Notes under the pieces: generated by a model
Database searches by the model: none
Seen by the model: the letters and a program-made list of their open reading frames with translations, nothing else
What the model was told of the DNA's origin: nothing
From: an uncultured Eudoraea sp.
Lineage (GTDB): Bacteria; Bacteroidota; Bacteroidia; Flavobacteriales; Flavobacteriaceae
Direction of reading: 5' to 3'
Assembly (NCBI GenBank): GCA_905479615.1
Contig: CAJQNH010000145.1
Coordinates: forward strand, 1 to 18,937
DNA length: 18,937 nt
In this document: positions 1 through 8,181 of the stretch, piece after piece
Layout of the letters: the number at the start of each line of letters is the position of its first letter
Position numbering within the stretch: position 1 is the first letter of the stretch
Program-made: the position numbers and the translations under genes

Positions 1-558
1 CACCTTCATTTTGATCATTGTGGCGGGAGCGTTCAATGGAATAAGGATCACACAGGATATGAACCGGCCTTTAAAAATGCCCGTTACTGGACCAACAAAG
101 ATCACTGGAATTGGGCCACCCATCCCAATCTTCGGGAAAAAGCTTCTTTTCTTAAAGAAAATCTGTTCCCAATGGAAGAAAGCGGCCAGCTAAATTTTAT
201 AGATCGTACAGCGGATGCATTTGTTAAAAACTCGGAGATGGGGTTTGGAATTCTATTCGTAGACGGGCATACAGATAAACAGATGCTGCCTCATATCTCC
301 TATAAAGGCAAGACCCTGGTTTTTATGGCAGATTTATTACCTACGGCAGGTCATATTCCCGTGCCATATATTATGGGGTATGACACCAGGCCCCTCTTAA
401 CTCTTACGGAAAAGGCAGCCTTTTTAAACACCGCAGCAGACACTAATTTCTATTTGTTCATGGAGCACGATGCACATAATGAAATCTGCACCGTAACACA
501 TACCGAAAAAGGAGTTAGACATAATAAAAGCTATACATTTAATGAAGTTTTTAATTAA
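1..558 (+). CDS. MBL-fold metallo-hydrolase, 5' truncated by the window edge
   Basis: This is the C-terminal 185 residues of a metallo-beta-lactamase-fold hydrolase; the reading frame is open from base 1. The visible part begins exactly at the zinc-binding HxHxDH motif (HLHFDHCGG, visible residues 1–9). Further likely metal ligands follow: His in DGHT (about residue 90), Asp in FMADLLP (about 111) and His in FMEHDAH (about 156). This is the usual ligand order for the binuclear MBL family. Family members are usually 250–300 residues, so about 100 N-terminal residues lie outside the window. An ATG at 172 is internal, because starting there would remove the metal site. The substrate cannot be told; lactones, thioesters and beta-lactams are all hydrolysed by this fold. 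The 3' end overlaps the next gene by 17 bp, suggesting co-transcription with the SMP-30-like lipoprotein. Confidence 0.9.
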   Translation, partial: HLHFDHCGGSVQWNKDHTGYEPAFKNARYWTNKDHWNWATHPNLREKASFLKENLFPMEESGQLNFIDRTADAFVKNSEMGFGILFVDGHTDKQMLPHISYKGKTLVFMADLLPTAGHIPVPYIMGYDTRPLLTLTEKAAFLNTAADTNFYLFMEHDAHNEICTVTHTEKGVRHNKSYTFNEVFN

Positions 559-1438
559 TATACTAATTGGTTTATTTTTTGTTTTTACACTTTATAGCTG
601 TAAAGATGAGCCGCAGAAAAGCAAAGATTTTACTGCAGAAAATGTTTTCACTGCCGGTATTGAAGGCCCTGCCGTAAATAGAAACGGAGATCTTTTTGCA
701 GTAAATTTTGCAAAGGAGGGCACCATTGGTAAAGTAAATAAGGCCGGGGAGGGTGAAATTTATGTTAGTTTACCGGAAGGGAGTATCGGCAATGGCATAC
801 GTTTTGATCTTGATGGGAATATGTTTATCGCGGATTATTTGGGTCATAAAGTTTACAGGATTAAAAAGGGTGCAAAAACCCCTGAAGTATGGGCACAGGA
901 TTCAACTATGAATCAACCCAATGATCTCGCCATCGGCCCGGGAGGTGTAATATACCTCAGTGATCCCAATTGGGCTGAAAGCGTGGGTAAGCTCTGGATG
1001 GTTACCCCGGAAAGAGAAATTTTGTTATTGGAAGAAGGAATGGGAACGACCAATGGAATAGAAGTTAGTCCTGACAATAAAACCCTTTATGTGAATGAAT
1101 CTGTACAAAGGATGGTATGGAAGTATGATATTCAGGAAAATGGAAAGCTAAACAACAAAAGGAAATTTATAAGCTTTACTGATTTTGGACTGGATGGAAT
1201 GCGATGTGATATGCAGGGAAATCTTTATCTCACACGTTATGACAAAGGCACTGTAGCGATTATCTCACCGGAGGGGGAGATTCTGAAAGAAGTGATTTTA
1301 AAGGGAAAGAAACCCTCAAACATTGCCTTTGGTGGGGAAAAAGGACTTAATTGTTATGTTACAATGGCAGACAGAGGTTGTCTTGAAACATTTATTGCCT
1401 TATCGCCCGGAAGTTATTATTCAAAAATGCATTACTAA
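542..1438 (+). CDS. SMP-30/gluconolactonase-family lipoprotein
   Basis: This 298-residue protein has a lipoprotein signal peptide: a short basic N-terminus, a hydrophobic stretch at residues 4–18 and a lipobox ending LYSC (Cys20). It is therefore expected on the outer surface of the inner membrane or on the outer membrane. The rest is a six-bladed SMP-30/LRE-type beta-propeller. The acidic and Asn ligands that bind the divalent metal in this family can be matched: Glu41 (IEGPA), Asn127 (QPNDLA), Asn171 (TTNGIEVSPD) and Asp218 (GLDGMRCD). The family hydrolyses sugar lactones, but some members act on other esters or lactones. The ATG at 542 lies inside the end of the MBL-fold gene in another frame, so translation is probably coupled. 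A second SMP-30 gene without a signal peptide lies at 11321. The family call is firm; the substrate is unknown. Confidence 0.88.
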   Translation: MKFLINILIGLFFVFTLYSCKDEPQKSKDFTAENVFTAGIEGPAVNRNGDLFAVNFAKEGTIGKVNKAGEGEIYVSLPEGSIGNGIRFDLDGNMFIADYLGHKVYRIKKGAKTPEVWAQDSTMNQPNDLAIGPGGVIYLSDPNWAESVGKLWMVTPEREILLLEEGMGTTNGIEVSPDNKTLYVNESVQRMVWKYDIQENGKLNNKRKFISFTDFGLDGMRCDMQGNLYLTRYDKGTVAIISPEGEILKEVILKGKKPSNIAFGGEKGLNCYVTMADRGCLETFIALSPGSYYSKMHY

Positions 1439-1451
1439 TTATAAATTTAAT

Positions 1452-3077
1452 ATGACTCTTAAACATTTAAAATTCGCCTTTTACACTAGTCTTACAATCA
1501 CTCTTGCAGGCTGCGGCAGCACAAACCTGGTATTAACCCCTTTGGAAAAAATTGATGCTGTCCCTCTTAAAGTTTCTGAACTCACAGATGAAGAGAATAA
1601 ATCCTGGGGGCACGCAGATTTAATTTCAGATACCATCCCGGGCATCAGCCTGAACAAAGCCTATGCTGATATTATTAAAAATAAAAAAGGAAAGAAAGTT
1701 ATTGTAGCGGTTCTGGATGCCGGTATTGATCTGGATCATGAAGACCTTGATGATATACTCTGGACTAATAAAGGGGAGCGCCCCGGTAATGGTGTGGACG
1801 ATGACAACAATGGTTATATAGATGATATTCATGGATATAATTTTTTAGGAGAGGCTTATAATGAACAAATGGAATATGTTAGGATCCTAAGGCTTAATAA
1901 AGGTGATCGTTTTGTTCAGGAAAAAGCGAAATTAGAGCTGCAAAAAGAGATTTCCGAATACACACAAAACAAGCAGCGCTATGAACAGATTCTAGGTTCT
2001 GTAAAAGATGCAGATGCCGCTGTAAAAAAACATTTGGGGAAAAATGACTATTCCAAAAAAGATGTTATTGCACTAAAAACAGAAGACCAGGCCTTGCTTC
2101 AATCGGTTGAGACAATTAAGCAAATGTATAGTTTTGCCGATAGTATCCCTGATGTTTTTAAACAACTAAACGAAGGGATTACCTATTTTTCAGAACGATT
2201 AAATTATCATTTTAATAAAGATTTTGACGGCAGGAAAATAGTAGGCGACGATCCTTATGACCTAATGGATTTGGGGTATGGTGACGGAAATCCTAAAAAC
2301 AGGGTAAAAGATGAAAGTCATGGTACGCATGTTGCCGGGATTATTGCTGCCGAACGCAACAACGGTTTAGGTGTAAATGGTGTTGCAAATAATGTTGAGA
2401 TAATGAGCATCCGGGCTGTGCCCAACGGCGATGAATACGATAAGGATATTGCCTTAGGCATCCGTTATGCAGTGGATAATGGTGCAAAGATTATCAATGC
2501 AAGTTTTGGCAAATCCTATTCCCTGAATTCTGATTGGGTTTATGACGCTTTAAAATACGCTGCGGAGAATGATGTCCTCTTTGTTCATGGGTCAGGAAAT
2601 GATGGCCTTGACATGGATGATCCTAACAATCTTGGTTATCCAAATGACCATGATGGTAAAGGAGAAATCGAATTTGTGGATAACTTCATTGCGGTAGGTG
2701 CCTTAACTAAGGAATACGGTTCAGAAATGGTTGCGTCTTATTCTAACTATGGAAAAGTAAATGTTGATGTTTTCGCTCCTGGCTCACGCATTTATTCAAC
2801 AATGCCTGAAAACAACTACGAGTTTCAGGATGGCACATCAATGGCCGCACCAATGGTTTCGGGAATCGCCGCCCTAATTCGGTCTTACTACCCAAAACTT
2901 AAGGCTGCTGACGTAAAACGTATCTTAATTGAATCCGGCTTGAGTTCCAGGGCTTCAGTTATTTTGTCCGGGGATGCGGCAAAATCTAAACCTTTTGACC
3001 GGGCTTCTAAATCGGGAAAGATGGTCAACGCCTATAATGCCTTAATAATGGCGAGTAACATGTCTAAAAGATTATAA
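1452..3077 (+). CDS. Subtilisin-like S8 serine protease, lipoprotein
   Basis: This is a 541-residue subtilase. I chose ATG 1452 over an in-frame ATG at 1323. It gives a clean lipoprotein signal peptide (lipobox LAGC, Cys21) and a 13-bp gap from the upstream gene, whereas 1323 would overlap that gene by 116 bp. The catalytic triad is complete: Asp89 (AVLDAGIDLDH), His290 (SHGTHVAG) and Ser463 (DGTSMAAPMVSG), with oxyanion Asn383 (GSGNDG). After Asp89 comes a calcium-loop-like acidic stretch (GNGVDDDNNGYIDD, about 113–126). Then comes a charged, probably helical or coiled-coil insert (about 140–260), so Asp and His are some 200 residues apart rather than about 30 as in subtilisin. Large inserts at this point are known in Bacteroidota subtilases. 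It likely degrades proteins at the cell surface, alongside the M1 protease that begins 12 bp downstream. Confidence 0.93.
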   Translation: MTLKHLKFAFYTSLTITLAGCGSTNLVLTPLEKIDAVPLKVSELTDEENKSWGHADLISDTIPGISLNKAYADIIKNKKGKKVIVAVLDAGIDLDHEDLDDILWTNKGERPGNGVDDDNNGYIDDIHGYNFLGEAYNEQMEYVRILRLNKGDRFVQEKAKLELQKEISEYTQNKQRYEQILGSVKDADAAVKKHLGKNDYSKKDVIALKTEDQALLQSVETIKQMYSFADSIPDVFKQLNEGITYFSERLNYHFNKDFDGRKIVGDDPYDLMDLGYGDGNPKNRVKDESHGTHVAGIIAAERNNGLGVNGVANNVEIMSIRAVPNGDEYDKDIALGIRYAVDNGAKIINASFGKSYSLNSDWVYDALKYAAENDVLFVHGSGNDGLDMDDPNNLGYPNDHDGKGEIEFVDNFIAVGALTKEYGSEMVASYSNYGKVNVDVFAPGSRIYSTMPENNYEFQDGTSMAAPMVSGIAALIRSYYPKLKAADVKRILIESGLSSRASVILSGDAAKSKPFDRASKSGKMVNAYNALIMASNMSKRL

Positions 3078-3089
3078 ATTTTATATTAT

Positions 3090-4955
3090 ATGATTTTAAA
3101 GAATAAATTACCAAAATTCATTTTTGTCTTGTTAGTATGTGTAATGGGCCTCCATGCACAGAAAAATCATTCCTCCTGGCAACAGCATGTTGACTACAAA
3201 ATGGAAGTGTTCATAGATGTTGAAAATTATCAATATACCGGCACTCAAAGTCTGGTTTACACAAACAATTCCCCTGATGATTTAAGTCGCGTTTATTTTC
3301 ATATGTACTTTAATGCTTTTCAGCCGGGGAGCGAAATGGATATCAGATTGCAAAATATTCAGGATCCTGATGGGAGAATGGTTACAAACGGCCAAAGTAG
3401 AATTGCTAATCTCAATCCGGATGAAATTGGTTATTTACGGGCTTCTTCACTTACCCAGGACGGTCAAAATGTTTCTTTCAGTCTTGAAGGCACCATTCTG
3501 GAGGTGATACTGGCAAAGCCAATTCCCTCTGGAGGTAAAAGCACATTTAATATGAAATTTGAGGGGCAGGTTCCCATACAAATAAGGCGTTCAGGAAGGA
3601 ATAATTCTGAAGGTGTTGCGCTATCCATGAGCCAGTGGTATCCTAAATTAGCCGAATATGATTTTGAAGGCTGGCATGCAGACCCATATATAGGCAGGGA
3701 GTTTCATGGAGTCTGGGGTGATTTTGATGTTAAACTTACGCTAGACAAAAATTACGTTGTAGGAGGAAGTGGCTATTTACAAAACCCTCAGGAAATTGGT
3801 CATGGCTATGAAATGCCGGGAAGTAAGGTCAAAAAAACCAGGGGTAAAACACTTACCTGGCACTTTAAAGCCCCTATGGTGCATGATTTTATGTGGGCTG
3901 CCGACCCCGAATATATTCATGATTCACTAAAGATGGATAACGGGCCGACCTTGCATTTCTTTTATAAGAACAAGCCGGAGCTTCTTGAAAACTGGAAAAA
4001 TTTGCAGCCAAAGACCGCAGAAGCCATGGCCTTTTTTAATAAAAATATTGGTATGTATCCCTATGATCAATATTCAGTGATACAAGGTGGAGATGGCGGT
4101 ATGGAATATGCTATGAGTACACTTATTACCGGGGAGCGAAAATTTGAAAGTCTTGTAGGTGTTATGATTCATGAATTAGGACATTCCTGGTTTCAACATG
4201 TATTGGCTAACAATGAATTAAAACATGCATGGATGGACGAGGGCTTTACTCAATTTATTTCGAGTTTATGCATGAATGAAGTGATGAAGCAAGGGAAAGA
4301 CAATCCGTTTGAAAGCACCTATAACAACTATGTGTCCTTAGTACAATCTGGGAAAGAGCAACCCCAGACAACTCATGCAGACAGATATAAGTTTAGTTCA
4401 GCCTATGGTATTTCTGCGTATAATAAAGGATCCATATTTTTATCGCAATTAGGATATGTCATAGGCCAGGATAAGTTAATGGAATCACTCAGGTCTTATT
4501 ATGATAATTTCAAGTTTAAACATCCTACTCCAAATGATATTAAAAGAACGGCTGAGAAGGTATCAGGGATAGAGTTAGACTGGTATCTTTTAGATTGGAC
4601 AGAAACCACAAATACCATTGATTATGGAATTAAAGAAGTTCGGGCTGAAAGTAATAAAACCAGGATAATCTTAGAAAGAAAAGGCCTTATGCCAATGCCA
4701 ATTGATATTCTGCTGGTTTATGAAGACGGAACGAGAGAAACTTTTTATACGCCATTACGCATTATGAGAGGGCAAAAAGATAATCCTTATCCTGCTATTG
4801 AGAGAACCGTTTTACCAGATTGGCCATGGGCCTATCCTACGTTTGAATTTGTTATTGATAAGCCTATTGGCTCCATAAAAGCGGCAGTAATTGACCCATC
4901 ACAGCTAATGGCTGACATTAACCTTGAAAACAATATTTGGCAAGCTTCTGAGTAA
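3090..4955 (+). CDS. Secreted M1-family metallopeptidase (aminopeptidase N-like)
   Basis: This 621-residue protein starts with a signal peptide (residues 1–24, cleavage probably after LHA). The zinc site is HELGH (361–365) with the third ligand Glu384 in WMDEGF, 18 residues after the second His, which is the gluzincin M1 spacing. The substrate-binding GGMEY (336–340) replaces the GAMEN motif of classic aminopeptidases, as is common in bacterial M1 relatives. An N-terminal beta-sandwich (about 35–270) precedes the thermolysin-like domain. There is no long C-terminal helical domain, so it is shorter than E. coli PepN (about 870 residues) and resembles short secreted Bacteroidota M1 proteins. 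No type IX secretion sorting domain is visible. Placed after the S8 protease, it could trim peptides released by that enzyme. It converges on the minus-strand gene that ends at 4994. Confidence 0.93.
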   Translation: MILKNKLPKFIFVLLVCVMGLHAQKNHSSWQQHVDYKMEVFIDVENYQYTGTQSLVYTNNSPDDLSRVYFHMYFNAFQPGSEMDIRLQNIQDPDGRMVTNGQSRIANLNPDEIGYLRASSLTQDGQNVSFSLEGTILEVILAKPIPSGGKSTFNMKFEGQVPIQIRRSGRNNSEGVALSMSQWYPKLAEYDFEGWHADPYIGREFHGVWGDFDVKLTLDKNYVVGGSGYLQNPQEIGHGYEMPGSKVKKTRGKTLTWHFKAPMVHDFMWAADPEYIHDSLKMDNGPTLHFFYKNKPELLENWKNLQPKTAEAMAFFNKNIGMYPYDQYSVIQGGDGGMEYAMSTLITGERKFESLVGVMIHELGHSWFQHVLANNELKHAWMDEGFTQFISSLCMNEVMKQGKDNPFESTYNNYVSLVQSGKEQPQTTHADRYKFSSAYGISAYNKGSIFLSQLGYVIGQDKLMESLRSYYDNFKFKHPTPNDIKRTAEKVSGIELDWYLLDWTETTNTIDYGIKEVRAESNKTRIILERKGLMPMPIDILLVYEDGTRETFYTPLRIMRGQKDNPYPAIERTVLPDWPWAYPTFEFVIDKPIGSIKAAVIDPSQLMADINLENNIWQASE

Positions 4956-4980
4956 GTGTGCTTACCTGGCGGGAGAATAC

Positions 4981-5006
4981 GTATAAAAAGCATTTAGTTT
5001 TTATAC
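4981..5006. terminator. Inverted repeat at convergent gene ends, possible bidirectional terminator
   Basis: The nine-base arm GTATAAAAA (4981–4989) is perfectly complementary to TTTTTATAC (4998–5006), around an 8-base loop. It straddles the stop codon of the minus-strand AstE-like gene and lies 25 bp after the stop of the plus-strand M1 gene. The A and T runs in the arms would give a U-run on either transcript. The stem is AT-rich and weak. A smaller 5-bp hairpin, GTAAG/CTTAC, sits at 4952–4965. The placement between convergent genes is the main support. Confidence 0.35.
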
Positions 5007-6199
5007 CAAAAGGTGTCTTTGTACATTTCATTTTTCGCAGTCCGCTCCCGATTATTTAAAAGTAAATGTGTTTCATCTACCATTCTGTTCCTATATCCCA
5101 GAAGGTGAAAAAAAGGTTTACTAAAGAACCTGGCTATTTTTAAATTTACCTTAAGCTTATCACGATCCTCATTTGACCATGAAATTCCCGGAAGTAATGC
5201 CAGAAAAGAATCAAATTTTAATCTGCGCAAAAATGCCGAAAAAGACAATATCCATCCGGGTATTTTGCGAATAAGAAAAAAGCCTTCTTCTCCCTGAACC
5301 TGATAGAGAGGCATGAAAACTATGGTGTCTTTATGCGCGGCAATCTCTTCTCCATTATAATTGGCCATTGCCCTGCCCTTACGCAATTTATCAAAACTGC
5401 GGAAGCCTGGTAACATCTCAAAGTTATCAGACTCAGTAATGCAATGTCTGTGAATTACTTCATAGAAAAGTGTATTTCCCTTTGCCGCCAAACTAAGTTG
5501 GTCGTGATATTTTTTATAGTCAGGCAATTGTTCTTTAGGAAGCACTCCACTATAAATCATGGTTAACCAGATAAAGGAAATTGTATTTGTTACCGCGTCT
5601 TCTGTAAAGTGTTGCCCGGATTCAAAACCTAAGGATACATATCCTTTTTGATTGATATAACTCAATAACGGTCCTTCCAGATATTCTTCTATCCCAAGGA
5701 TTACCGGGACAGGAAATAAGCAAGCAAATTCCCGGTTTATTAAAGCGTCATTTATTGTGATAAATGGCAATGTAGGGCTGGAAGTGGTATGAAAATCAAT
5801 AAAATAGAAAGGAGGGGATTGAGTCTTAAATATTTCTGAAATCAGCTGATGAATTTCAGACAATTCATTTTCTTCATCCGAACGCTCTGATTCGCTTCTG
5901 CGTTTAATCTCGTCTATTCTGGAATGTGTCCAGATTCGATTTAGATCGTGCTCTAAAAAACGTTTCTTTTCAAGTAGTGCCGGTAAATTGCCCTTAATTC
6001 CAAAAATTGATCCCTTCATTTGAAGTTCACTGACTTTCAATTGCCTGAAAACTTGCTCAAGAGCTTCAACCCCTGAAGGTTCATTTCCGTGTATTCCTCC
6101 AAATAAAACCAAGGTAGGGCCCTTTTCCTTGCCAGAAATTTGACCTATTATTCTTTCGGTTTTCAGTTTTTCGATGGGCTTAGTTTGGATTTGATCCAT
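4994..6199 (-). CDS. Succinylglutamate desuccinylase/aspartoacylase-family zinc hydrolase
   Basis: This is a 401-residue cytosolic protein of the AstE/ASPA branch of the M14 zinc-carboxypeptidase fold, which hydrolyses N-acyl or amide bonds of small molecules. The zinc ligands are His37 and Glu40 in GGIHGNEPSG, and His137 in FIDFHTTSSPT. The substrate-binding DLNR is at 85–88 (HDLNRIW), and the likely catalytic Glu193 sits in GFESGQH, matching the Glu of aspartoacylase. A charged segment (about 92–120) separates the early motifs from the third zinc ligand. The family members AstE and ASPA are about 320 residues, so this protein has an extra C-terminal part (about 300–401) of unknown role. Its start codon lies 3 bp after the stop of the upstream GCS2–CBS gene on the same strand, so the two are almost certainly co-translated. 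The substrate is unknown; it may be the product of the ligase. Confidence 0.88.
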   Translation of the reverse strand: MDQIQTKPIEKLKTERIIGQISGKEKGPTLVLFGGIHGNEPSGVEALEQVFRQLKVSELQMKGSIFGIKGNLPALLEKKRFLEHDLNRIWTHSRIDEIKRRSESERSDEENELSEIHQLISEIFKTQSPPFYFIDFHTTSSPTLPFITINDALINREFACLFPVPVILGIEEYLEGPLLSYINQKGYVSLGFESGQHFTEDAVTNTISFIWLTMIYSGVLPKEQLPDYKKYHDQLSLAAKGNTLFYEVIHRHCITESDNFEMLPGFRSFDKLRKGRAMANYNGEEIAAHKDTIVFMPLYQVQGEEGFFLIRKIPGWILSFSAFLRRLKFDSFLALLPGISWSNEDRDKLKVNLKIARFFSKPFFHLLGYRNRMVDETHLLLNNRERTAKNEMYKDTFWYKN

Positions 6200-6202
6200 G
6201 AA

Positions 6203-8053
6203 TCATAAATCATTCGTTGTGATAATTCCAATTAATTTTTTTCCTTCCACTACAGGCAAACAATTAATGCCGTTAGAACTCATAAGTTCTTTGGCCTCCT
6301 TTAATGGCGTTTCGGGGGTGGCAGTAATCAAATCCTTGGTCATTAGCGAACTAATATTTTTTTTAAGCTTAGCCGGGTTCTCCATATAGTTTTTAACATC
6401 GGTCCAGGTTAGTAACCCGCTTAGATCAAGATTATAGTCTAATATTGGAGCATGGTGAATGTTCTTCCAAAGCATCATTTTTAAAACCAATTCTGCGCTG
6501 TCATTCTCCTGAGCTGTCATTGTTCTTCTGTTCATCCTATCTTTTACCTTAAGCTGATCTTCAGGAATCACATATTCATCTCCCCTTGGCAATTGCCAAA
6601 TATCTACTGTATAGTGCTTTTCCTGTCGCTCGTACATCGTGGCAACCAGAATCTTAAGGGCGTCTGGTATTTTATAACTTTCTTTGAGTTTTCGGAATGA
6701 TTTAATCATCCACCTGGAACCGGTATTTGAACGAATCCTATTTTCAATAATGGACAAATAATGTTCTGCGTCTCTTGGTTCAACACCCATGCTATAAAGT
6801 CCTCTGAAAGCCATGGGTAAAAAGTGATCAAGCATTAATTCCTGGCTATTAATCAGTTTTCCATCCCAATGAAACTGTGCTGCGATACCATATCTGGCGG
6901 CGTTGAAGAAGTTGCCCTTTACATCTTTAAAATTCATTTTGTTGTGAACTTCATCAAAGGCTTTTGGCCTTCCCATCATAATCCCTACCCATAGCATCAT
7001 ATTAGCAATTTCATCATCTGTGGTTGGGCCAGACGGCATATACCTATTCTCAATTCTCACGTGGGGTACATTGTCTGTTACCCCATAACAAACCCTGTTC
7101 CATTTATAAATAGTGCCATTATGAAGGGCTAATGCCCTTAATTTTGGTGTTTTGCCGCTTTTTAGCAAGGTCATGCTATCGGTATCAAAGTCCGTAGTTA
7201 AAAGACTTCTAAATCTGATTACAGCATCTTTATAAAAATCCGCTACAGATCCTGAAACCCAATCATTACCGAAACCTACTCTGGACTCCTTTTCATTGTG
7301 AATGAAGGTGCTTGCTCTGGTGTCAACACTTTGAGTAAATAATGCAATTCGTGTCTCTTCCCATAATTCCTGACCAAGTAATAAAGGAGAATTGGTGCAT
7401 ACAGAAAGTATTGGGCCTGCAATAGCTTGTGCCCAGTTATAGGTATCTGCAAAATTGTCCGCATCAATTTGAAGATGCGATTGGAAGCTTGTATTGCAGC
7501 CTTCATACAGAATGGTGTTGTGATGAAGATTTACCTCATCTACCCCTTTGATGTGAAGCTCTATGTCCTCTTTCCTGATATCTTTAATTGCTTCGTTTAA
7601 AACCCGATAGCGCTTTAAAGGTGTCATGTATGCCGTTTCTAAAAACTTCGTGTCTACAGTGGGCAATATCCCGGTTAGAATAATCTTAGTGCCGTGTTTT
7701 GCCGCACTTGCTTTGGCTTTAACAAGCAATTCTTCTAATTGTTTGTGCAGCTCAGAAAAACATCGATCGTTCAATTTAAGAGGGTCCAGGTTGATCTCAA
7801 GATTATAAAGCGTCAGCTCAGAAGTAAAGTGAGGGTCATTGATATGTTCAAGGATTTTATCGGCTTTATTTGTAGGCTCCCAGTTTTCATCAACAAGACA
7901 AAATTCCTGCTCCGCTCCAATACGCACAGGCCTTTTTTCAAACATTCCATTTGCCAGCATATATTCAAGCGCTTCAATGTCTGTAAGCAACTGATCAATA
8001 TATCCAACTTTATCCTCGTTCCTGGTAAGCTTTTTTACATTCAATTCCCCCAT
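6203..8053 (-). CDS. GCS2-type carboxylate–amine ligase fused to a C-terminal CBS pair
   Basis: This is a 616-residue fusion. Residues about 40–460 match the glutamate–cysteine ligase family 2 (GCS2/YbdK-like) fold of the glutamine-synthetase-like ligases, which use ATP to join a carboxylate to an amine. Visible signatures are the acidic metal/ATP motif RIGAEQEFCLVD (44–55), LYNLEINLDPL (82–92), HHNTILYEGCNTSFQSH (177–193) and the R-x-E-N-R-Y-M-P stretch (333–340). Residues about 503–556 and 567–616 form two CBS motifs (ending LSGLLTWTDV and LIGIITTNDL). Such pairs often bind adenine nucleotides and regulate the attached enzyme. It is the first gene of a two-gene operon with the AstE-like hydrolase. 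It need not make gamma-glutamylcysteine; many GCS2 relatives have other or unknown substrates. It is divergent from rnpA across 128 bp that contain a 16-bp palindrome. Confidence 0.88.
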   Translation of the reverse strand: MGELNVKKLTRNEDKVGYIDQLLTDIEALEYMLANGMFEKRPVRIGAEQEFCLVDENWEPTNKADKILEHINDPHFTSELTLYNLEINLDPLKLNDRCFSELHKQLEELLVKAKASAAKHGTKIILTGILPTVDTKFLETAYMTPLKRYRVLNEAIKDIRKEDIELHIKGVDEVNLHHNTILYEGCNTSFQSHLQIDADNFADTYNWAQAIAGPILSVCTNSPLLLGQELWEETRIALFTQSVDTRASTFIHNEKESRVGFGNDWVSGSVADFYKDAVIRFRSLLTTDFDTDSMTLLKSGKTPKLRALALHNGTIYKWNRVCYGVTDNVPHVRIENRYMPSGPTTDDEIANMMLWVGIMMGRPKAFDEVHNKMNFKDVKGNFFNAARYGIAAQFHWDGKLINSQELMLDHFLPMAFRGLYSMGVEPRDAEHYLSIIENRIRSNTGSRWMIKSFRKLKESYKIPDALKILVATMYERQEKHYTVDIWQLPRGDEYVIPEDQLKVKDRMNRRTMTAQENDSAELVLKMMLWKNIHHAPILDYNLDLSGLLTWTDVKNYMENPAKLKKNISSLMTKDLITATPETPLKEAKELMSSNGINCLPVVEGKKLIGIITTNDL

Positions 8054-8125
8054 AATGTGTGGTATTTAGGCGTATAATTTTGAAATATAATCCAATGCAA
8101 GATAAAATCCTAGTTAAGGGATAAA

Positions 8126-8141
8126 TATGATAATTATCATA
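8126..8141. promoter_or_regulatory. Perfect 16-bp palindrome, candidate operator
   Basis: TATGATAATTATCATA reads identically on both strands. It lies in the 128-bp divergent region, 73 bp upstream of the GCS2–CBS start and 40 bp upstream of the rnpA start. The half-site TGATAA resembles the halves of Fur-type boxes (TGATAAT-n-ATTATCA), but the halves are closer together than in the usual 7-1-7 arrangement, so the regulator cannot be named. An AT-rich palindrome could also arise by chance. Confidence 0.4.
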
Positions 8142-8181
8142 CAGCCAGAGCATGGTTTTTATTGTTTAATTTAGCGGCATT

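Noticed and set aside
1323..1451. In-frame N-terminal extension of the S8 protease from ATG 1323
   Set aside because: It would overlap the upstream gene by over 100 bp and hide the clear lipoprotein signal peptide that begins at 1452.
7739..8077. 112-codon open frame on the plus strand
   Set aside because: It lies almost entirely antisense to the N-terminal part of the GCS2–CBS gene, whose motifs are clear, and shows no recognisable protein features.
8161..8181. TAATTTAG as a −7 element for rnpA
   Set aside because: No TTG lies 17–23 bp upstream, so the two-part promoter is not supported.
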